NCBI RefSeq assembly: GCF_001187845.1
Contig: NZ_CP012160.1
Location: 1,054,001 to 1,118,000 of the forward strand
Direction of reading: 5' to 3'
Source: Octadecabacter temperatus
Lineage (GTDB): Bacteria; Pseudomonadota; Alphaproteobacteria; Rhodobacterales; Rhodobacteraceae
Length of the DNA stretch: 64,000 bases
Position 1 is the first letter of the stretch. Each line of letters begins with the position of its first letter. Positions 36,695 through 47,103 of this stretch are shown here, piece by piece. The position numbers and the translations under genes were made by a program. The notes beneath the pieces are model-generated. The model did not search any database and had not been told where the DNA came from. It was given only the letters and a program-made list of their open reading frames with translations.

Positions 36695-38134
36695 ATGGAA
36701 TTTGGTTTCACAACAGCAGCTTACGTAGTTGCAGCAGTTCTTTTCATCCTGTCATTGGGTGGTCTTTCTGGCCAAGAAAGCGCGAAACGCGCGGTGTGGT
36801 ACGGTATCGTTGGTATGGCCTTGGCCGTCGCTGCGACACTGGTCGGACCGGGTAGCGGTTTCTGGCTTTTGTCGCTTCTGCTGATCGCAGGTGGCGGTGC
36901 CATTGGGTATCAGCTCGCCACGAAGGTTCAGATGACGCAAATGCCTGAGCTGGTTGCAGCGATGCACTCGCTCGTCGGCCTTGCGGCGGTGTTTGTTGGC
37001 TTTATCGCTCACTTTGAGATGGGTCGCGTTGCTGGCCTTATCGCGGAAAACGCGGACCTTAAGGAACTCGGGACATTCGCGGCACTTATCGCCAAGAAAT
37101 CAACGGTTGAGCTTAACATCCTTCGCGTTGAGCTGTTCCTTGGTATCTTCATCGGTGCGATCACCTTCACAGGTTCGATCATTGCTTACGGTAAGTTGGC
37201 GGGCAAAGTGGATTCTGCAGCGACGAAACTGCCGGGCGGCCACATGCTCAACATCGCTGCGGCAGCAGTTTCCGTGATCACACTGATTTGGTACTTCAAC
37301 ACAGGCGGGTTCTTCCCACTGTTCCTCATGACTTTGGCTGCGCTGTTTATCGGCTACCACCTGATCATGGGAATTGGCGGCGCGGATATGCCTGTCGTGG
37401 TTTCCATGTTGAACAGCTATTCTGGTTGGGCCGCAGCGGCGATTGGTTTCTCCCTCGGGAACGACCTGTTGATCGTTGTTGGTGCGCTGGTTGGTTCCTC
37501 TGGTGCGATCCTGTCCTACATCATGTGTAAGGCGATGAACCGTTCGTTCGTGTCCGTTATCTTGGGTGGCTTTGGTGGCCCAGCGGGTGAGCAGATGGCC
37601 GTTGAGGGCGAGCAAATCGCCATCGACGTGGACGGTGTTGCGACGGCTTTGGAAGAAGCTGACAGCATCATCATCATCCCAGGTTACGGTATGGCCGTGG
37701 CGCAGGCACAGCAGAACGTCGCTGAACTGACACGCCGTTTGCGTGCTAAAGGCAAAAATGTACGCTTTGCGATCCACCCTGTTGCGGGTCGTTTGCCGGG
37801 TCATATGAACGTGCTCTTGGCAGAAGCCAAAGTGCCATATGACATCGTGATGGAAATGGACGAGATCAACGAGGACTTCCCAGAAACGGACGTCGCTATC
37901 GTGATCGGTTCCAATGACATCGTGAACCCAGCTGCGCAGGACGATCCGAACTCCCCAATCGCGGGCATGCCGGTTCTGGAATGCTGGAAAGCCAAGCAGG
38001 TATTCGTGTCCAAGCGTGGCCAAGGTACTGGCTACTCCGGCATCGAGAACCCGTTGTTCTTCAAGGACAACACACGCATGTTCTACGGCGATGCGAAGGC
38101 ATCCTTGGACGCGTTGCTCGGTAAAATTAGCTAA
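36695..38134 (+). CDS. pntB: NAD(P) transhydrogenase subunit beta
   Basis: The 479-residue protein has eight or nine N-terminal membrane helices and a C-terminal NADP(H)-binding domain ([59 protein letters not shown]). The start is the ATG after AGGGGGGC; the open frame from 36629 overlaps pntA and is not used. It forms the proton pore and the third domain of the transhydrogenase with PntA. Confidence 0.96.
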   Translation: MEFGFTTAAYVVAAVLFILSLGGLSGQESAKRAVWYGIVGMALAVAATLVGPGSGFWLLSLLLIAGGGAIGYQLATKVQMTQMPELVAAMHSLVGLAAVFVGFIAHFEMGRVAGLIAENADLKELGTFAALIAKKSTVELNILRVELFLGIFIGAITFTGSIIAYGKLAGKVDSAATKLPGGHMLNIAAAAVSVITLIWYFNTGGFFPLFLMTLAALFIGYHLIMGIGGADMPVVVSMLNSYSGWAAAAIGFSLGNDLLIVVGALVGSSGAILSYIMCKAMNRSFVSVILGGFGGPAGEQMAVEGEQIAIDVDGVATALEEADSIIIIPGYGMAVAQAQQNVAELTRRLRAKGKNVRFAIHPVAGRLPGHMNVLLAEAKVPYDIVMEMDEINEDFPETDVAIVIGSNDIVNPAAQDDPNSPIAGMPVLECWKAKQVFVSKRGQGTGYSGIENPLFFKDNTRMFYGDAKASLDALLGKIS

Positions 38135-38140
38135 TTCGGT

Positions 38141-38170
38141 TGCCCCATTGTCCAATTGGATGATGGGGCA
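38141..38170 (+). terminator. Hairpin after pntB
   Basis: TGCCCCAT pairs with ATGGGGCA, with the inner palindrome TCCAATTGGA completing the stem. It lies seven bases after the pntB stop. There is no clear T-run. Confidence 0.6.
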
Positions 38171-38273
38171 TCCCTAGAAACAATCTATTTCTTCTATGCT
38201 CGTTGCGCCAACCTAAGGTTGTGGCTAACTGTTCCTTAACACTTGTTTTTAGGATCAGAGACGGAACTTCATT

Positions 38274-38894
38274 TTGCGGATTTTAGCGCTTTTACCAGCC
38301 CTTATTGGGCTTGCCGCATGTGGCGGCGATACTGAATCTCAACAACAAGCAGCTTTCAATCGTGCAACTGCAGCGCAAACAATGCTTGATGAAGTTACAG
38401 GCTATGCCCCGACAACCGTTGAACGCATGCCAACAAGTGGGATGGCGACCTTCGACGGTTATGCGACAATGCGAGTCAGCACTATTCCATCAACGGACAT
38501 AGATGATGTTTTGTTGCTTGGTTTGACCCATTTGGAAGTGCGTTTTGACCAACCAGGTCCAGTGACAGGGACTGTGTCAGATCTGGACGCGCTAATTCCG
38601 AACCCAGTGTCTCCTGAACTTCAGCAGGTGTCAGGCACGATCACCATTGGGGGTAACGATAGCATCATCGTCGAGAACCAATGGGCTGCGGACTACGAAG
38701 GCGACTTGAGCTGGGCAAGTGGTGGCGTCTCCTTGGATGGCGATCTGGTCGGTCAGTTTCAGGGCAACCGAACGAGTGACCCTGACAATATAATCAAAGG
38801 TACAATCGCCGGCGATCCTACCGGCGTCGGGCTTACGGACAGCGGTTCTTTGGCTACGGTTGAGCTATATATTTACGGAACGGATACGCCTTAA
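38274..38894 (+). CDS. Lipoprotein with TbpB-like barrel features
   Basis: The 206-residue product starts at TTG and has a lipobox (LIGLAACGG, Cys16). The mature part is beta-rich and Gly/Asp-rich (SLDGDLVGQFQGNRTSDPDNIIKGTIAG), a pattern like the barrel domain of transferrin-binding-protein-like surface lipoproteins. No other in-frame ATG upstream or near the signal fits. A CAACCT-A-AGGTTG inverted repeat at 38209-38221 lies in the promoter region. The ligand is unknown, and a TbpB relationship is a suggestion only. Confidence 0.7.
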   Translation: MRILALLPALIGLAACGGDTESQQQAAFNRATAAQTMLDEVTGYAPTTVERMPTSGMATFDGYATMRVSTIPSTDIDDVLLLGLTHLEVRFDQPGPVTGTVSDLDALIPNPVSPELQQVSGTITIGGNDSIIVENQWAADYEGDLSWASGGVSLDGDLVGQFQGNRTSDPDNIIKGTIAGDPTGVGLTDSGSLATVELYIYGTDTP

Positions 38895-39045
38895 ACGGAG
38901 CGACGGTTTCCTCATACGGCCTAACGAAAACTCATTCGTCCTTCGGCCCACAAACGCTTCGAATGCCTACTGACCTAATGCAGACGCTTATTTGAAGTTT
39001 CAGGATCGCAAGGATCAGTCAGTACCGATCCCTGCGGTCTAATGT

Positions 39046-39933
39046 TTAAACGAGGTAGGTGTTGAACCATTCAATCGTGCGGGACCACGCAAGCTCGGCT
39101 TTTTCTTCGTCATAGCGCGGCGTGCTGTCGTTGTGGAAACCGTGGTTAGCGGCCTCGTAGATGTGGCCCTCATAGGTTGTTCCAGCGGCTTTCAGTGCTT
39201 CTTCATAAGCGGGCCAACCTGCATTGATGCGTTCGTCTAGTTCACCATATTGCATCAGCATCGCGGCATTGATTTTCGGCACGTCCTCAGTCGCGGGCTG
39301 ACGGCCATAGAATGGAACAGATGCTGCCATTTCAGGGTAGGCCACGGCCAGCGCATTACAAACGCCACCACCGTAACAGAACCCAACTGCGCCAACTTTG
39401 TCAGTGGTGTCTTCGCGGCCCATCAGGTGTTCGAAGCCTGCGAAAAAGTCGTTCATCAGTTCTGTGCCGTCGACGGTGCGTTGCAATTCGCGCCCTTCAA
39501 CGTCATTGCCCGGATAGCCGCCCACAGATGTTAGTCCATCGGGGGCCAGCGCGATGAACCCTGCCTTCGCCACGCGGCGGGCGACGTCTTCAATGTAAGG
39601 ATTAAGGCCACGGTTTTCGTGGATCACCAACACCGATGGCACAGGTCCTGTCACATTCGCGGGTTTCACCAGATAGCCACGCACGTCGCCCGTGCCATTG
39701 GGGGACGGGTAAGTGATATATTCGGGCAAGATATCTTCGTCGGTAAACGAAACTTGTTCAGCAAGCGCGTAATCAGGGCTGAGCATCCCCAACAACGAAA
39801 CCGCTGTCACACCGCCGACGGCGAACTTCCCTGCGCGGTCCAGAAATTGGCGCTTGGTGATTTTACCGTGGGCGTAGAAATCATAGAGATCGAGCAGTTC
39901 TTGATCGAAGTCTTTGGCAGTCATCCGGGTCAT
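39046..39933 (-). CDS. Dienelactone hydrolase family protein, exported
   Basis: The 295-residue protein has a dienelactone-hydrolase fold with the Cys nucleophile in GFCYGGG, Asp in YGELDERI and His in NHGFHND. Residues about 20-55 ([33 protein letters not shown]) form a signal sequence preceded by KR, which resembles a Tat signal with a Lys-Arg pair. The N-terminal 20 residues precede the signal, which is common in this subgroup. It probably acts in the periplasm on an ester or lactone. AGGAGA precedes the ATG at 39933. Confidence 0.87.
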   Translation of the reverse strand: MTRMTAKDFDQELLDLYDFYAHGKITKRQFLDRAGKFAVGGVTAVSLLGMLSPDYALAEQVSFTDEDILPEYITYPSPNGTGDVRGYLVKPANVTGPVPSVLVIHENRGLNPYIEDVARRVAKAGFIALAPDGLTSVGGYPGNDVEGRELQRTVDGTELMNDFFAGFEHLMGREDTTDKVGAVGFCYGGGVCNALAVAYPEMAASVPFYGRQPATEDVPKINAAMLMQYGELDERINAGWPAYEEALKAAGTTYEGHIYEAANHGFHNDSTPRYDEEKAELAWSRTIEWFNTYLV

Positions 39934-40007
39934 CGGGAATCTCCTGAGTGTGGGCCATTTGCGGCTAAGTCCACGTTACCTCAGGTTGTATGCAGGGCAA
40001 TTCACAT

Positions 40008-40553
40008 TTACGCGCGTTCGTCCCGCCAGCGGCCTTGCGCCAATCCGTCTAACGACCATGCCCCAACCGACCAACGCACAAGTCGCAAGCACGGGAAGCC
40101 AATATGGGCGCACATTCGGCGGACTTGGCGGTTGCGACCTTCGGTGATTGTGACCTCAATCCAGCGATCGGGGATCGATTTTCGCACCCGCACGGGCGGA
40201 TCGCGCAACCAAAGGTCGGGCGGATCTATGAGGCGTACTTTGGCAGGTTGGGTCGGGCCGTCTTTGAGGGTCACTGATGTGCGAAGCGGGGCGATGTCCG
40301 CGTCTGATGGATCACCTTCAACCTGAACCAGGTAGGTTTTGGGGGTCTTGAACTTCGGGCTAGATAGCTTGGCTTGAAGTTTGCCGTCATCAGTCAGCAC
40401 CAGCAGACCTTCGCTATCGCGATCCAAACGACCCGCAGCGTAGACCCCTTTGGGAAGGTTGAAGCCTGAGAGTGTTGGGCGTTCGGTTGGGCTTTTGACG
40501 TCCGTAAACTGGGTGAGAACGCCGAAGGGTTTATTGAACAGAATTGTGGTCAT
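40008..40553 (-). CDS. 23S rRNA pseudouridine synthase, RluE-like
   Basis: The 181-residue protein has the RsuA/RluB/E/F catalytic motif [11 protein letters not shown] with the nucleophilic Asp, and [12 protein letters not shown] further on. It lacks an S4 domain, as RluE does, which favours modification of U2457-like sites in 23S rRNA. The start is the ATG at 40553 ([13 protein letters not shown]); the open frame to 40760 is not coding. Confidence 0.87.
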   Translation of the reverse strand: MTTILFNKPFGVLTQFTDVKSPTERPTLSGFNLPKGVYAAGRLDRDSEGLLVLTDDGKLQAKLSSPKFKTPKTYLVQVEGDPSDADIAPLRTSVTLKDGPTQPAKVRLIDPPDLWLRDPPVRVRKSIPDRWIEVTITEGRNRQVRRMCAHIGFPCLRLVRWSVGAWSLDGLAQGRWRDERA

Positions 40554-40575
40554 GGACGCAGTGGTAACCCGATGT

Positions 40576-40645
40576 GCGGGAGGGAGCCAGCCCCCGCGCT
40601 TGCGCGCCCCCCGAGATATTTTTGAAACAAAAGCAAAGCAGAAGA
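40576..40645 (+). repeat. Dispersed intergenic element, copy A
   Basis: A G/C-rich run (AGCCAGCCCCCGCGCTTGCG) is followed by CCCCCCGAGATATTTTTGAA and ACAAAAGCAAAG. It shares the C-run, GATATTT and AACA blocks with copy B. It lies upstream of the pseudouridine synthase. Confidence 0.55.
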
Positions 40646-40823
40646 GACTGCTAAAGGCTTTGAAATGATTGGGTATTTGAACGGTTGTTCCGAACTCGGC
40701 GCGTTTGAAAAGGTATGGATGTATACCGTTGTATTCACATAACTTATTGAGATTAAACAATTTTTTGCTTTACAGGTGACGGCGATCCGCTAGGTTCTGG
40801 ACAAATTCTGTAAGGAATCTGCA

Positions 40824-42104
40824 ATGAGTTCTATCAAAGACCACCCACTTCGCTACGCAATGGCGAATGAGCTGCACGCGCGTCCGTTTCCGACCCTGAG
40901 TGCGCCGTGTCATGCAGCCTATCTAGCGATCAAGCCTGCACAGGATGCCGCCGGACGGGATCGCGCTGCTGATATGGCGCAACTTACGGCCTTGCTGGAT
41001 CATTATGCAGCACCGCATCCAGAGGAGGGCGCTACGCACTATTTTGGCCAGATCGGACGCCACACTTTGAAATGGGAAAGTCATACTGAATTTGTGACTT
41101 ACACGATCTTTCAGGACGGTGTGCGCGACGTGCCGTTTGATGGAACGACCTTTGCGATGTTTCCCGAAAGCTGGCTTGAAGGGACGAATTGCACACGGGT
41201 AACGTCAGCGCTTATTCGGGTGGAGCAATTGATCGGGGACAAAGGGATAGCGGAAAAGGTAGCGGATTGGTTTGTTCCTGAAAGCGTCGCCGTAAGCCGT
41301 GTGCTGGATGATGATGCGGTCATTGCTGGCGATTTCAGGATTGATTCGGCGGGACATATTCGCTTCGCGGTCTTTGCGCGGCCCGCAACAGGCGAGCGGC
41401 GCGTGGGGCGCATTGTTCAGCGGCTGTGTGAGATTGAAACCTATAAGGCGATGTCGATGCTTGGATTTTCGCGCTGCAGAGAGCTTGGCGCGGATATGGG
41501 GGCGATAGATGTTCGCTTGTCTGCGTTGACAGAGGCGCTGTCTGGCCCTGTTGAGAGCACAGAAGACACGCTGGGTGCACTGTTACAAATATCGGGAGAG
41601 TTGGAAGCGTTGTCAGCACGATCAACGTTTCGATTTGGGGCGACCCGCGCCTATGAAACGATCGTGAACCAACGCATTGAAGTGTTGCGCGAAGAGCGGT
41701 TCTTGGGGCGACAAACGTTTGGTGAATTCATGATGCGGCGTTTTGATCCCGCGATGCGGACGGTCGCGAGTACTAGGGCACGGCTGGAAGCGATGGGAAA
41801 CCGCGCGATACGGGCGTCGGATTTGTTGCGCACTAGGGTTGATGTGGAACGCTCAGCCGAGAACAAAGCGTTACTGCAAAGTATGGATCGGCGCGCCGAT
41901 ATGCAGCTGCGATTGCAAGAAACCGTCGAGGGGCTGTCGATTGTGGCGATCAGTTATTACGCGGTCAATCTTGCGGGCAATATCGCGGCCCCGTTTGCCT
42001 ATGATCTTGGGGTGGGTGAAAAGACGCTGAAGGCAATATTGACGCCTCTGGTGATCCTAGGGGTTTGGTTGATGGTGCGCCGTATTCGTAAGGCGTTGCA
42101 CTAA
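40824..42104 (+). CDS. DUF3422 family membrane-anchored protein
   Basis: The 426-residue protein begins with the DUF3422 signature (HPLRYAMANELHARPFPTL) and contains predicted helical, coiled-coil-prone regions (residues 220-370). It ends in two membrane segments (LSIVAISYYAVNLAGNIAAPFAY and ILTPLVILGVWLMV). The function of the family is not known. It is a single-gene unit with AAGGAA before the ATG and a repeat element downstream. Confidence 0.88.
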   Translation: MSSIKDHPLRYAMANELHARPFPTLSAPCHAAYLAIKPAQDAAGRDRAADMAQLTALLDHYAAPHPEEGATHYFGQIGRHTLKWESHTEFVTYTIFQDGVRDVPFDGTTFAMFPESWLEGTNCTRVTSALIRVEQLIGDKGIAEKVADWFVPESVAVSRVLDDDAVIAGDFRIDSAGHIRFAVFARPATGERRVGRIVQRLCEIETYKAMSMLGFSRCRELGADMGAIDVRLSALTEALSGPVESTEDTLGALLQISGELEALSARSTFRFGATRAYETIVNQRIEVLREERFLGRQTFGEFMMRRFDPAMRTVASTRARLEAMGNRAIRASDLLRTRVDVERSAENKALLQSMDRRADMQLRLQETVEGLSIVAISYYAVNLAGNIAAPFAYDLGVGEKTLKAILTPLVILGVWLMVRRIRKALH

Positions 42105-42137
42105 GTTGGTTTCGAATGAGCTGCGCTCATCCGAAGA

Positions 42138-42200
42138 AGAGGGGGCTAGCCCCCCGTCCTTCGGCCTCCCCCCAGGATATTTGAGAAACAGAGACAGGTT
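42138..42200 (+). repeat. Dispersed intergenic element, copy B
   Basis: GGGGGCTAGCCCCC (a perfect 14-base palindrome at 42141-42154) is followed by CCTTCGGCCTCCCCCC and AGGATATTTGAGAAACAGAG. It fills the gap between the convergent DUF3422 and ABC permease genes and may act as their shared transcript end. Confidence 0.6.
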
Positions 42201-43114
42201 CAAAGGCCGCGGATACGGGGGTCTAATGCGTCGCGGAGACCGTCGCCCATGTAGTTGACGCTCAGCACGGTTAGGCTGATTGCGAGGCCGGGCCACATGA
42301 CGCGCTGTGGGTGCTGTTGCATGAAGTCTGTCGCATCAAACAGCAAGCGGCCCCACGTCGGGAAGTCAGGTGGAAAGCCAAGGCCGAGGAAGCTGAGTGC
42401 GGACTCAGTAATGATGGCTGTGGCGATGCCAAGCGTGGCAGAGACCATGATCGGTGACATCACATTTGGCAGCACGTGGCGCAGGATCATCTTACCAGGA
42501 CGGGTCCCGATTGAGCGCGCGGCAAGGACGAATTCGCGTTCTTTCAGCGCCAGCACATCACCGCGTACGATGCGGGCGGTGGGCATCCATGAGGTGATGC
42601 CGATCGCGATCACGATCAGGATAAAGATACCGGTTTCAGGGCCGAAGGACGCCGAAAGCGGTTGGCGGAACAGCATGACCATGACCAACAAGAGCGGCAG
42701 CAAGGGCAGGGCGAGGAATAGATCGGTGAGGCGCATCAAGATACCGTCGATGCGTTTGAAATAGCCTGCAAGTACGCCAACAAGCGTGCCAAGGAACAGG
42801 GCGAGGCCCATTGCCGTAAGGCCCACGGAAATAGAGGTTTGCCCACCGGCCATCATCCGCGCGAGCATGTCGCGGCCCAGCTGGTCTGTGCCAAAGGGGT
42901 GTGCCCATGTTGGCCCTTGGTTGCGTGCACGCACGTCGATGTAGGTTGGGTCAATGCTCCAGATCCATGGGCCCACGTAAACGGCGAGTACGATGAAAAT
43001 GAAGAAGCACGCCCCCATGACCGCACCCTTATGGGTTTTGAACTGGTCCCAGACGTCCCACCATTGGTTGCGGGCGACGGCGTCGTTGCGGGCGTCGATT
43101 GATTGATCAGTCAT
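42200..43114 (-). CDS. Peptide-type ABC transporter permease (DppC/OppC family)
   Basis: The 304-residue protein has an N-terminal OppC-N segment (HKGAVMGACFFIFIVLAVYVGPWIW), six membrane helices and the EAA-type loop (ARSIGTRPGKMILRHVLPNVMSPI). It is the second permease of the importer and is encoded last in the five-gene minus-strand set. It overlaps the upstream permease gene by eight bases. Confidence 0.93.
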   Translation of the reverse strand: MTDQSIDARNDAVARNQWWDVWDQFKTHKGAVMGACFFIFIVLAVYVGPWIWSIDPTYIDVRARNQGPTWAHPFGTDQLGRDMLARMMAGGQTSISVGLTAMGLALFLGTLVGVLAGYFKRIDGILMRLTDLFLALPLLPLLLVMVMLFRQPLSASFGPETGIFILIVIAIGITSWMPTARIVRGDVLALKEREFVLAARSIGTRPGKMILRHVLPNVMSPIMVSATLGIATAIITESALSFLGLGFPPDFPTWGRLLFDATDFMQQHPQRVMWPGLAISLTVLSVNYMGDGLRDALDPRIRGL

Positions 43115-44129
43115 AGCGGATCCTCGGGTCTAGGATGCCATAGAGGATGTCGGCAATCAGGTTGAAGAACACGATCAGGATCGCGAAAATGAAGGTCAAT
43201 GTTTGCACCATCGGAACGTCGCTGGCTTGGATCGATACGATCAAAAGCTGGCCGATGCCGTTCACTTTGAAGATCTGTTCGGTGATGATTGCGCCGCCAA
43301 AGATTGCAGGGATGCCAAGGGCGATGACAGTGACCACCGGGATCATCGAATTGCGCAATACGTGTTTCAGGACAACGACGCTTTCGGTCATGCCCTTCGC
43401 GCGGGCGGTGCGCACGTAATCTTGGTTCAGGTTGTCGAGCATGGAGGCCCGCATAAACCGGCTAATTTGCGCTGTGGTTTGCAGGGCCAAGACCATCACA
43501 GGAAGCACCATCTGACGAACTTGTTTGCCGAAGTTTTCCCAGCTGTCGATGACGAGTGTGGTGTCATAGATGGATGGGAACCACCAAAAACTGTCGTTTG
43601 GCATCATCACAGTGAACAGGATGATCATCAAAACACCGCTAAAGAATGGCGGGATTGAAAAGCCGATCATGGAGACGAATGTACCCGCTTGGTCGAAGAC
43701 GGAATACTGTTTGTAAGCGGATATGATGCCGATCGGCAGGGCGATCAACACGCCGACAACATAGGCAAGGCCGACAACCATCAACGTTTGGGGTAGGCGT
43801 TCAAGGATCGTATCCATGACAGGTGCGCGGGTCTGCCATGAGATAAGGCGCGCTTCATCAGGTGCAGATATCCAATCGACGGATTGCGACAGGTAGTAGA
43901 CAGGCTCAGACCAGACCATTTGCTTCAGCCAGAGCAGGTAGCGGATGTGGACGGGTTCGCCCAAGCCGAGGGACTGGCGGATTTGCTCGCGCACTTCTGG
44001 CGGGATCGTCAGCGGCAATTGCGCCGTTGGATCGCCCGGTGCCATGTCGAGTAGCAAGAATATGATCAACGAGATGAAGATCAGTGTCGGGATCGCAGTC
44101 AGCAAACGCCGGATTGTGTAGGTCAGCAT
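43107..44129 (-). CDS. Peptide-type ABC transporter permease (DppB/OppB family)
   Basis: The 340-residue protein has the OppB N-terminus (MLTYTIRRLLTAIPTLIFISLIIFLLLDMAPGDP) and the EAA-type loop (TARAKGMTESVVVLKHVLRNSMIPVVTV). It pairs with the DppC-type permease. The spacing of 165 bases from the binding-protein gene contains a strong hairpin, which fits lower expression of the permeases than of the binding protein. Confidence 0.93.
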   Translation of the reverse strand: MLTYTIRRLLTAIPTLIFISLIIFLLLDMAPGDPTAQLPLTIPPEVREQIRQSLGLGEPVHIRYLLWLKQMVWSEPVYYLSQSVDWISAPDEARLISWQTRAPVMDTILERLPQTLMVVGLAYVVGVLIALPIGIISAYKQYSVFDQAGTFVSMIGFSIPPFFSGVLMIILFTVMMPNDSFWWFPSIYDTTLVIDSWENFGKQVRQMVLPVMVLALQTTAQISRFMRASMLDNLNQDYVRTARAKGMTESVVVLKHVLRNSMIPVVTVIALGIPAIFGGAIITEQIFKVNGIGQLLIVSIQASDVPMVQTLTFIFAILIVFFNLIADILYGILDPRIRYD

Positions 44130-44254
44130 GGGCGGGCCCTATTTGTAATGCAGCAATTCAACAGATCGGCCTTGTGTCGTGAGATTGGATTTCAATGTGA
44201 TCCACACCGAGGCAGTGGACGGCATAAAAATCTAATCTGTTAAGATGAGGGAAA

Positions 44255-44276
44255 GGGTGGGCATTTCTGCCCACCC
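44255..44276 (-). terminator. Hairpin between the binding-protein and permease genes
   Basis: GGGTGGGCA pairs with TGCCCACCC around a TTTC loop, 19 bases after the binding-protein stop on the minus strand, followed by TTTCCCTCATCTT. It is a likely partial terminator that sets subunit ratios, or an mRNA-stabilising stem. Confidence 0.65.
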
Positions 44277-44294
44277 CGTTGTTATCAATGGTGA

Positions 44295-46016
44295 CTATTC
44301 ACCGACGCGGTACCATTCAGCGATGTTCCACAGTTCAGAATCCCAGTCGGAAATCTTCACGCCGCCCAGTGTGTTCGCGTGGGCAGATACGCCGCCACGG
44401 TGAACGAGTGGGATGATGGAATACGACTGCATCAGCATGTCGTTCATCTGCTTGACGATCTCAGCGCGGGCTTCGATGCCAGCTGTTGCTGCCAACTCGT
44501 CGATCAGAGCGTCATATGCAGGGTCACAGAAACGCTGCATGTTGGAACCCTGCCACTGGCTTTCTGGGCTTGGCCACTCAGAACATGACCAGTTCGCCAT
44601 GTACGCTTCTGGGTCAACGCCCGCGAAGTTGTTTGTGTACATTTCAACGTCAGCAAAGAACTTCTGGAACGTATCTGGGGACGCAGGATCGCCACCAAAG
44701 AACACAGACGCGTCGATGTTTCGCAGGTCAGCTTGAATGCCGATCTCGCTCCACCACTGCTTGATCAGGGCTTGCGCATCCTGACGAACAGCGTTTGTGG
44801 ATGTCTGGTAGGACACAACAAGTGGTGTGCCTTCAAACTCACGAATGCCGTCGCCGTCACTGTCAACGATGCCAGCTTCATCAAGCAAGGCAATCGCGCC
44901 AGCCACGTCTTGTGTCAGACACGCGTCATTCGCAGTGGATGCATAAACCGCAGGGGCAGGCAGCACGTTACATGTTGCTTGACCACCAGCGCCGTAGCCG
45001 ATTTCAACCAGCAGGCCACGGTCGATCGCCATAGACATCGCTTGACCGATCACTTGGTTTGTCAGGAACGGGTGTGGTCCACCAGCTTCTGTCGCACGTG
45101 CATCGCCCAAATCAGCAGACGGGTTCGTCTGGTTCAGGTGCAGACGCTCAACGGACGTACCAAACGCCGTGACAACTGTACCAAGGCCAGCGGATTCCAT
45201 ATCGGATAGAACAGTTGGGTCAATCTGAAGGTTCCAAGCGTAGTCAAATTCGCCTGTTTCCAAAACGGAACGCGCTGCGGATGCTGCATCGCCGCCGCCT
45301 TTGAACAGAACTGTTTCAAACGCGGGCTGACCATCAACACGGAAGTTTTCATTGGCCGAGAACTGAACCACGTCGTTGGCTTTAAAGTCCGTCACAACAA
45401 ATGGGCCGGTTCCGATTGGACCAAAGTTTGCATCCACACATGTTGGCGCAGCCGCACCAAGACAGTCCGCGAACTGTGCCGCTTGGATGATTGGGGATTC
45501 AGCACCGACAAGCGCAGTGTATGGGAATGGTTTTGGTGAATCGAAGGTGATCTTGATAGTTTGATCATCAACAGCTTCAACGGATTCAACACCGTCAAAG
45601 TAAGACGCCTGCGCACAGCCGCCGCCTTCAGCAGTACAGTACTGCCATGTGAAAACTGCGTCATTTGCGGTCAATGGTGTGCCGTCCGACCACATTACAC
45701 CGTCTTGCAGCGTCCATGTGATGGATGTCAGGTCCTCAGAAACACCGCCGTTTTCAACAGTCGGAATGTCAGCAGCAAGCCACGGGACCAGTTCACCAGT
45801 GTCGGTAAAACGGCCAAGGGATTCCAGCACAAGGGATGCGGATTCAACTTCTTTTGTGCCGCCCGATAGATACGGGTTCAACGTGGATGGCGCTTGCCAA
45901 TAGATGATGTTGAGCTGGCCGTCACGGCCGCGCTCACCTTCGTGGCCGTCAGCAAGTGCTGCCGTGCTACAGGCTACCAGTGCGGTAGCGCCCATTAGGG
46001 CTGATAGTTTTTTCAT
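44295..46016 (-). CDS. Peptide-type ABC transporter substrate-binding protein
   Basis: The 573-residue protein has a signal peptide (LSALMGATALVACSTAALA) and a family 5 solute-binding fold (LNPYLSGGTKEVESASLVLESLGRF ... WSDGTPLTANDAVFTWQYC). A Cys at residue 16 could suggest a lipobox, but the A-D-G cleavage site after ALA fits signal peptidase I equally well. The mature protein has several Cys (CTAEGGGCAQAS, CLGAAAPTC) that could form disulfides. The ligand is unknown; the context suggests an N-acyl amino acid, opine or short peptide. Confidence 0.93.
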   Translation of the reverse strand: MKKLSALMGATALVACSTAALADGHEGERGRDGQLNIIYWQAPSTLNPYLSGGTKEVESASLVLESLGRFTDTGELVPWLAADIPTVENGGVSEDLTSITWTLQDGVMWSDGTPLTANDAVFTWQYCTAEGGGCAQASYFDGVESVEAVDDQTIKITFDSPKPFPYTALVGAESPIIQAAQFADCLGAAAPTCVDANFGPIGTGPFVVTDFKANDVVQFSANENFRVDGQPAFETVLFKGGGDAASAARSVLETGEFDYAWNLQIDPTVLSDMESAGLGTVVTAFGTSVERLHLNQTNPSADLGDARATEAGGPHPFLTNQVIGQAMSMAIDRGLLVEIGYGAGGQATCNVLPAPAVYASTANDACLTQDVAGAIALLDEAGIVDSDGDGIREFEGTPLVVSYQTSTNAVRQDAQALIKQWWSEIGIQADLRNIDASVFFGGDPASPDTFQKFFADVEMYTNNFAGVDPEAYMANWSCSEWPSPESQWQGSNMQRFCDPAYDALIDELAATAGIEARAEIVKQMNDMLMQSYSIIPLVHRGGVSAHANTLGGVKISDWDSELWNIAEWYRVGE

Positions 46017-46026
46017 GAACTCTCTC

Positions 46027-47103
46027 CTAGTTGGTTTTCGTATTTGTATTGCTCAGGCTCTGTCGGTCTGATGCCTCGGACGCCGCCGTTTGTTCGGCGG
46101 TCGTTGTCACGTCGTTGTAGTGGTGGCAGGCGACAAAGCGGCCTGGCATCACTTCACGATATTCAGGTTCGATTTGCTTGCAGACGTCCATGACCGCGGG
46201 GCAACGGGTGCAGAAATTGCACCCCTTTGGCGGATTGGACGGGGAGGGGACATCACCGGTTAGGATGGTGCGCTCCATTGTGTCATGCAAATCGGGATCT
46301 GGTTCTGGCACGGCGGAAAGCAGCGCCTTTGTATAGGGATGCAGCGGTTCCGCGTACAATTCCTCGCGCGGGGCGAGTTCGACGATTTTGCCTAGGTACA
46401 TCACCGCCACACGCGTCGCGATATGGCGGACCATCGACAGATCGTGGCTGATAAACAGGTAGGTCAGCCCGTATTCGCGTTGCAGGTCTTCCAACAGGTT
46501 CACAACCTGCGCTTGGATCGACACATCAAGCGCTGCAATTGGTTCATCACAGACAATAAACTTCGGGTTCAATGCCAAAGCACGGGCAATGCCGATACGC
46601 TGACGTTGCCCGCCAGAAAACGCGTGCGGGTAGCGGCCGGAAAACTTCCGGTTCAGGCCAACTTGATCCATCAAGGCCAAAACCTTTTCGCGCTTTTCAG
46701 CTTTAGACAGCGAGGTATGTTCGTCCAGCGGTTCTTGAATAATCGCTTGAACCGTCATGCGTGGGTTAAGGGACGCTTGCGGGTCTTGAAACACCATCTG
46801 CATCGTCGGGCGTTTGGTGCGCAGGTCTTTCTGCGGCACATCCCCGATGTCATCGCCGTCAACGACAATGGACCCATCCGTTATGTCATACAGACGCAAT
46901 ACGGCACGCCCACAGGTGGATTTGCCACAGCCGGATTCCCCGACCAGTCCCAGTGTTTCACCCTCATAAATATCAAAGGATACGCCATCGACGGCTTTCA
47001 CATCACCCGTGTGGCGACGAAATAAACCGGTATGGATTGGAAAGTGCATTTTGAGGTTGTTTACTTCAACCAGCTTGGTCGCGGTTTTGGTGTCATCAAA
47101 CAT
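46027..47103 (-). CDS. Peptide-type ABC transporter ATPase (OppF/DppF type)
   Basis: The 358-residue protein has Walker [10 protein letters not shown], signature [15 protein letters not shown], Walker [13 protein letters not shown], and the C-terminal oligopeptide region with a Cys cluster ([14 protein letters not shown]). It powers import together with the adjacent OppD-type ATPase. The start at 47103 overlaps the oppD-like stop by eight bases; the longer frame to 47307 lies inside the upstream gene and is not used. Confidence 0.92.
   Translation of the reverse strand: MFDDTKTATKLVEVNNLKMHFPIHTGLFRRHTGDVKAVDGVSFDIYEGETLGLVGESGCGKSTCGRAVLRLYDITDGSIVVDGDDIGDVPQKDLRTKRPTMQMVFQDPQASLNPRMTVQAIIQEPLDEHTSLSKAEKREKVLALMDQVGLNRKFSGRYPHAFSGGQRQRIGIARALALNPKFIVCDEPIAALDVSIQAQVVNLLEDLQREYGLTYLFISHDLSMVRHIATRVAVMYLGKIVELAPREELYAEPLHPYTKALLSAVPEPDPDLHDTMERTILTGDVPSPSNPPKGCNFCTRCPAVMDVCKQIEPEYREVMPGRFVACHHYNDVTTTAEQTAASEASDRQSLSNTNTKTN

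Noticed and set aside
37100..38155. Open frame of 351 codons antisense to pntB
   Set aside because: PntB is certain on the plus strand. The antisense product is full of His, Arg, Asp and Asn with no pattern, as expected from a reversed membrane protein.
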